From an uncultured Bacteriovorax sp. (GTDB lineage: Bacteria; Bdellovibrionota; Bacteriovoracia; Bacteriovoracales; Bacteriovoracaceae): a stretch of DNA of 10,143 bases. Below are positions 7,115 to 10,143 of the stretch, piece after piece (position 1 is the stretch's first letter; every line of letters begins with the position of its first letter). Location: NCBI GenBank assembly GCA_946482295.1, contig CAMLRB010000132.1:1-10143 (forward strand), read 5' to 3'. The notes beneath the pieces were generated by a model. The model was not told the DNA's origin. It did not search any database and saw only the letters and a list, made by a program, of their open reading frames with translations. The position numbers and the translations under genes were made by a program.

Positions 7115-7342
7115 TTAGGCTTGTTTTTTTTCTAAATAAGTAACGATGTCTTTAACAGTCTTAAGACCTTCTGCATCTTCTTCTGGAATTTCAACGCCAA
7201 ACTCGTCTTCCATTTTCATCATTAGTTCTACGATGTCTAGAGAGTCTAGGTTTAGATCGTCAACGAAGCTAGTTTCCATATTGATCTTAGCGATATCGAT
7301 TTTTGTAGCGTCGCTGATTAGTTTAATGACCTTGTCTTTCAT
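7115..7342 (-). CDS. acpP: Acyl carrier protein
   Basis: A small (75-residue), acidic, four-helix carrier that holds growing acyl chains on a 4'-phosphopantetheine arm. The attachment serine is S34 in the canonical NLDSLDIVELMMKMEDEFGVEIPEED segment (motif DSL, residues 33-35, then acidic recognition helix II). Length and sequence are typical of housekeeping AcpP rather than of a polyketide carrier. AGGAG at 7351-7355 lies 8 bases before the ATG. It is preceded by a 49-base AT-rich spacer after fabG and followed by a strong hairpin, so it sits on the only two noticeable gaps of the fab run, consistent with separate control of this very abundant protein. I looked for a promoter in the spacer and saw a TAATAT-like -10 but no matching -35. 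Confidence 0.98.
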   Translation of the reverse strand: MKDKVIKLISDATKIDIAKINMETSFVDDLNLDSLDIVELMMKMEDEFGVEIPEEDAEGLKTVKDIVTYLEKKQA

Positions 7343-7391
7343 TTAAAAAACTCCTGAAGATATTAAATCAAAATTTTAAGTATTAGTTTTA

Positions 7392-8153
7392 TTAGATATA
7401 GAGTCCACCGTCAATTTTTATCGTCTCTCCAGTGATATATGACGATGCTTTGCTCAATAAAAAACAAACCAAGTTCGCTACTTCGTCTGCTTCTCCCATA
7501 CGTTTCAGTGGGATTGAGGTTAAATACGCCTCTTTTACTTTCTCATCGAGAGCATGGGTCATATCAGTAGTTATAAATCCTGGACAGATAGCGTTACATC
7601 GGACATTACGGCTCGCAAGTTCTTTGGCATACGATTTCGTAAAGCCAATAAGACCTGCTTTAGAGGCCGAATAAGCAATTTGCGAAGCATTTCCCATAAG
7701 ACCGACAATCGAAGAGATATTCACCACAGAAACGTTTTCTGCTTTCAAAAAACTACGTGAGAGAATTTGAGTAAGCATAATTGCACTAGTGAGGTTGGTA
7801 TTAATTGTTTGAACAACATCCTCTTCTTTCATACGTAAAACAATTTGGTCTTTTGAAATACCAGCATTGTTAACAAGTCCAGTAATTGGCCCGTTTGCTT
7901 CAACAAATTTTTCAACCGCTTCTTTCATTTGAGCAGTATTAGTCACATCAAAAAGAAGGGGAGTAACTTTAGAGGCTCCAGCTGCTTTTAATTCATCAGC
8001 TAATTTCATCGCCGCAGCTTCATCGCCACGGTAATTGAAAACGACGTGCGCCCCTTGTTGAGCGAGCACTTCTACCATTTTGCGGCCAAGGCCTCTTGAA
8101 GCTCCCGTTACGAGAACTGTTTTGTCTTTTAAATCAGAATACGTCGCGATCAT
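7392..8153 (-). CDS. fabG: 3-oxoacyl-[ACP] reductase
   Basis: A short-chain dehydrogenase/reductase that reduces 3-oxoacyl-ACP to 3-hydroxyacyl-ACP with NADPH in the first reductive step of each elongation cycle. The 253 residues show the Rossmann glycine motif TGASRGLG (16-23), NNAG (95-98), N120 and the catalytic S148, Y161 and K165 (YSASK), with PGFITTDMT after the active site and the C-terminal GGLYI end. The ATG overlaps the fabD stop as ATGA (4 bases), a typical coupling signal, and GGAG at 8159-8162 is 5 bases upstream. SDR proteins are numerous, but position between fabD and acpP makes the FabG assignment secure. Confidence 0.96.
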   Translation of the reverse strand: MIATYSDLKDKTVLVTGASRGLGRKMVEVLAQQGAHVVFNYRGDEAAAMKLADELKAAGASKVTPLLFDVTNTAQMKEAVEKFVEANGPITGLVNNAGISKDQIVLRMKEEDVVQTINTNLTSAIMLTQILSRSFLKAENVSVVNISSIVGLMGNASQIAYSASKAGLIGFTKSYAKELASRNVRCNAICPGFITTDMTHALDEKVKEAYLTSIPLKRMGEADEVANLVCFLLSKASSYITGETIKIDGGLYI

Positions 8154-9088
8154 AAAATCTCCGCTAATTCATTCCATGATTCCTCTTTATCCAGAGAAAT
8201 CACTTTAATGTCTTTGTTAATTTTTCGAACGAGTCCCATTAAAACTCGGCCAGGGCCAACTTCCAAGCAGAGCGTGTCATTTGGTAATTTTTCAATTGAT
8301 TGAGTCCAGAGAACCGGACCATCCGCCTGCTTATAAAGATTATGAATAATTTTATCTGTCTCAGTTCCGGCCGCGTATTCAGTGGCATCGATATTGGCAA
8401 TGTACGGAAGCGTATTTTTGTTCCACTTGAATTCAGAAAAAGCAGCGAGAAGTTTATCTGCCGCTGGTTTCATCAAACTCGAATGGAAGGGAGCTGAAAC
8501 GTTTAGTTCAACTGCACGGTGAGGTTCTTTGTAGTTTTCTTCAAGCCATTTTACAGCGCGAAGACACGCTTCGCTCTCACCAGAAATAACGATTTGTGAA
8601 GGATCATTATAGTTTGCTGGCATAACTTCAGAATTAAATTGAGAAGAAACTTTACAAGCTTGTTCGATAACATCCGCTGGCACTTTCATGATGGCGAACA
8701 TTTTTCCACGGCCGACAGGAACTGCATCCTGCATGTATTTTCCACGTAAATGAACGGCTTTCGTAGCGTCTTCAAGCGAGAGAACACCGGCCGCCACAAG
8801 AGCTGCGTATTCGCCAACAGAGTGTCCTAAAACGCGATCAATTTTTACGCCTTTAGAATCCAATAGTGCTTTCACTTTATGAAAAAGGGCCACACTGTGA
8901 TTGAGAATCGCCGGCTGTGTATTTTGAGTGAGTTTTAAATCATCTTCAGGGCCATCGAACATGATTGATTTAAGATCGTATCCGAGAGCTGCATTCGCTT
9001 TATCGAATAAACCATGATCCAGATTTTTTCCCATACCGACATATTGAGATCCTTGTCCGGGGAAAAGTAGAGTTACCGATTTGGTCAT
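8150..9088 (-). CDS. fabD: Malonyl-CoA:ACP transacylase
   Basis: Transfers the malonyl group from CoA to acyl carrier protein, providing the extender unit for FabH and FabF. The 312 residues show the family landmarks: GQGSQ (11-15, Q12 in the oxyanion region), nucleophile S90 in GHSVGEYAALVAAG (88-101), R115 which binds the malonyl carboxylate, and H202 (SAPFHSSLM) completing the Ser-His pair. Usual length is about 310, so the gene is complete. An AGGA at 9097-9100 lies 8 bases before the ATG. It follows fabH after a 14-base gap and overlaps fabG by 4 bases. Confidence 0.97.
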   Translation of the reverse strand: MTKSVTLLFPGQGSQYVGMGKNLDHGLFDKANAALGYDLKSIMFDGPEDDLKLTQNTQPAILNHSVALFHKVKALLDSKGVKIDRVLGHSVGEYAALVAAGVLSLEDATKAVHLRGKYMQDAVPVGRGKMFAIMKVPADVIEQACKVSSQFNSEVMPANYNDPSQIVISGESEACLRAVKWLEENYKEPHRAVELNVSAPFHSSLMKPAADKLLAAFSEFKWNKNTLPYIANIDATEYAAGTETDKIIHNLYKQADGPVLWTQSIEKLPNDTLCLEVGPGRVLMGLVRKINKDIKVISLDKEESWNELAEIL

Positions 9089-9102
9089 AAAAAATGTCCT
9101 GG

Positions 9103-10104
9103 TTAATATCTGAGGAGAGTTGCTCCAGCCGTCAGTCCTGCTCCGAAAGCATCGAAGAGAACGAGGTCACCACGTTTAATTCTTCCATCCATGATGGCCT
9201 CATGAAACGCGATTGGCACAGTCGCAGCAGATGTGTTTCCGTATTTATCGATGTTCACAATCATTTTATCCATGCTCATCCCAAGGAGATTGGCCGTTGT
9301 TTCAATGATTCTGATGTTGGCCTGGTGAGGAACAACCCAGTCGATATCTTCTTTATTAAGTCCGGCCATCTCAAGAACTTTGCGGCCGTTTTCAGCTAAT
9401 GTACGAGTCGCGACTTTGAACATTTCTTTCCCCTTCATTTGCATGAAATGTGATCCCTCAATAATATGTTGAGCAGTAATGGGAGTAACAGCTCCACCGA
9501 TCGGTTGATCGAAATATTCTCCGCCTGTTCCGTCTGAATTTAAAATTGTAGAAAGGATTCTTGATTCAGAATCTTCTTCAGCGCGACCAATGATCGCTAC
9601 ACCACATCCGTCACCGAAAAGAATACATGAGTTTCTATCTTTCCAGTTCACTTCGCGAGAAAGCATTTCACTTCCTACGACAAGAACATTTTTGGCCATT
9701 CCAGTTTTAATGAAAGAGTTCGCCATATTCACGCCGTAAACGAAACCGGAACACGCGACTGAAATGTCGAGGCAAGTACAGTTATTTGTGATTCCTAATT
9801 TTACTTGAAGAATACAAGCAGAGTTCGGAAGTTTTACATCCGGAGTAACAGACGCAAAAATAATAAAGTCGATATCATTTGGTTGAAGATTGGCCGCTTT
9901 TAAAGCATCACGAGTAGCATAGAGGGCCATATCTGTAGGAAATTCTCCGCCTTCTGTAGAACAGATTCGACGTTCACGAATACCAGTGCGTTCGAAAATC
10001 CATTGATCACTTGTTTCAACAATTTTTTCCAAGTCGAAATTCGTCATCACTTTTTTTGGGGCGTACATCCCGGTACCGAGGACTTTTGCTTCATAAGTTT
10101 TCAT
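9103..10104 (-). CDS. fabH: 3-oxoacyl-[ACP] synthase III (KAS III)
   Basis: Starts fatty-acid chains by condensing an acyl-CoA primer (acetyl-CoA or a branched primer) with malonyl-ACP. The 333 residues carry the catalytic triad C118 (ISVACSGFVYG), H260 (VVPHQANIRI) and N290 (KYGNTSAATVP), plus the N-terminal VETSDQWIFERTGIRER segment typical of FabH. The start at 10104 gives the normal N-terminus (KVLGTGMYAPKKVMTN); its ribosome site is weak (GGA in TTGGACACGACTT). It is the first gene of the fab run within the window; the usual upstream neighbour plsX would lie beyond the right edge. A run of nine T directly upstream on this strand looks like the end of a terminator for the preceding gene, so fabH may have its own promoter, although none can be seen in the few bases available. 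Confidence 0.97.
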   Translation of the reverse strand: MKTYEAKVLGTGMYAPKKVMTNFDLEKIVETSDQWIFERTGIRERRICSTEGGEFPTDMALYATRDALKAANLQPNDIDFIIFASVTPDVKLPNSACILQVKLGITNNCTCLDISVACSGFVYGVNMANSFIKTGMAKNVLVVGSEMLSREVNWKDRNSCILFGDGCGVAIIGRAEEDSESRILSTILNSDGTGGEYFDQPIGGAVTPITAQHIIEGSHFMQMKGKEMFKVATRTLAENGRKVLEMAGLNKEDIDWVVPHQANIRIIETTANLLGMSMDKMIVNIDKYGNTSAATVPIAFHEAIMDGRIKRGDLVLFDAFGAGLTAGATLLRY

Positions 10105-10115
10105 AAGTCGTGTCC

Positions 10116-10143
10116 AAAAAAAAAGCCCTTATTTTACTTCCTA
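10116..10143 (-). terminator. Possible 3' half of an intrinsic terminator upstream of fabH (cut by window edge)
   Basis: On the - strand the sequence reads AAGGGC followed by nine T (10130 to 10116), the usual 3' arm and tail of a Rho-independent terminator. The matching 5' arm (GCCCTT) would be beyond 10143, leaving a loop of at least 13 bases unless the pairing is longer. Only half of the structure can be seen, so this is tentative. If real, the gene upstream of fabH is at least partly separated from the fab run. Confidence 0.35.

Noticed and set aside
9094..9399. Open frame of about 100 codons on the + strand opposite fabH
   Set aside because: Antisense to the conserved C-terminal half of fabH including H260 and N290; composition is not protein-like.

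Overview
The window is a compact, AT-leaning bacterial chromosome segment with 12 protein-coding genes, one of them cut by the left edge, and almost no intergenic DNA. The gene families (fatty-acid synthesis cluster, long methyl-accepting protein, two-component sensor) point to a Gram-negative bacterium. The base composition, the lineage-typical chemoreceptor signalling tip and the overall style fit a predatory or free-living Bdellovibrionota-type organism such as the Bacteriovorax/Peredibacter group. That placement is an inference from impression; no taxonomic marker lies in the window.

Left end, + strand (1-1221): the C-terminal ATP-binding half of a sensor histidine kinase is followed 7 bases later by a secreted RbsB-like periplasmic sugar-binding protein. 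This looks like a two-gene sensory unit. The DNA is visibly more AT-rich than the right half. The pair runs convergently into a methyl-accepting chemotaxis protein (1266-3056, - strand) with a four-helix-bundle-type periplasmic region, no recognisable HAMP domain and a Pro/Lys/Thr-rich tail.

Right part, - strand, read from 10104 down to 3157: fabH, fabD, fabG, acpP, fabF, glyA, nrdR, nusB and an unrecognised 139-residue gene. FabD charges ACP with malonate, FabH starts chains, FabF elongates, FabG reduces the keto group, and AcpP carries the intermediates. The run continues into GlyA (serine/glycine and one-carbon metabolism), NrdR (repressor of ribonucleotide reductase) and NusB (rRNA antitermination). 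Genes are overlapping or a few bases apart, apart from AT-rich spacers flanking acpP. A perfect 8-bp GC-rich hairpin between acpP and fabF probably acts as a partial terminator, which would let ACP be made in excess of the downstream enzymes. At the right edge, upstream of fabH, lies what looks like the 3' half of another terminator (GGGC followed by nine T on the - strand).

Most of the window is conserved housekeeping sequence. The parts worth a second look are the histidine kinase/binding-protein pair, the HAMP-less chemoreceptor, the uncharacterised gene translationally coupled to nusB, the acpP-fabF hairpin and the absence of rib genes between nrdR and nusB. No mobile element, CRISPR array, tRNA or rRNA was seen. 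I found no convincing novel multi-gene system.
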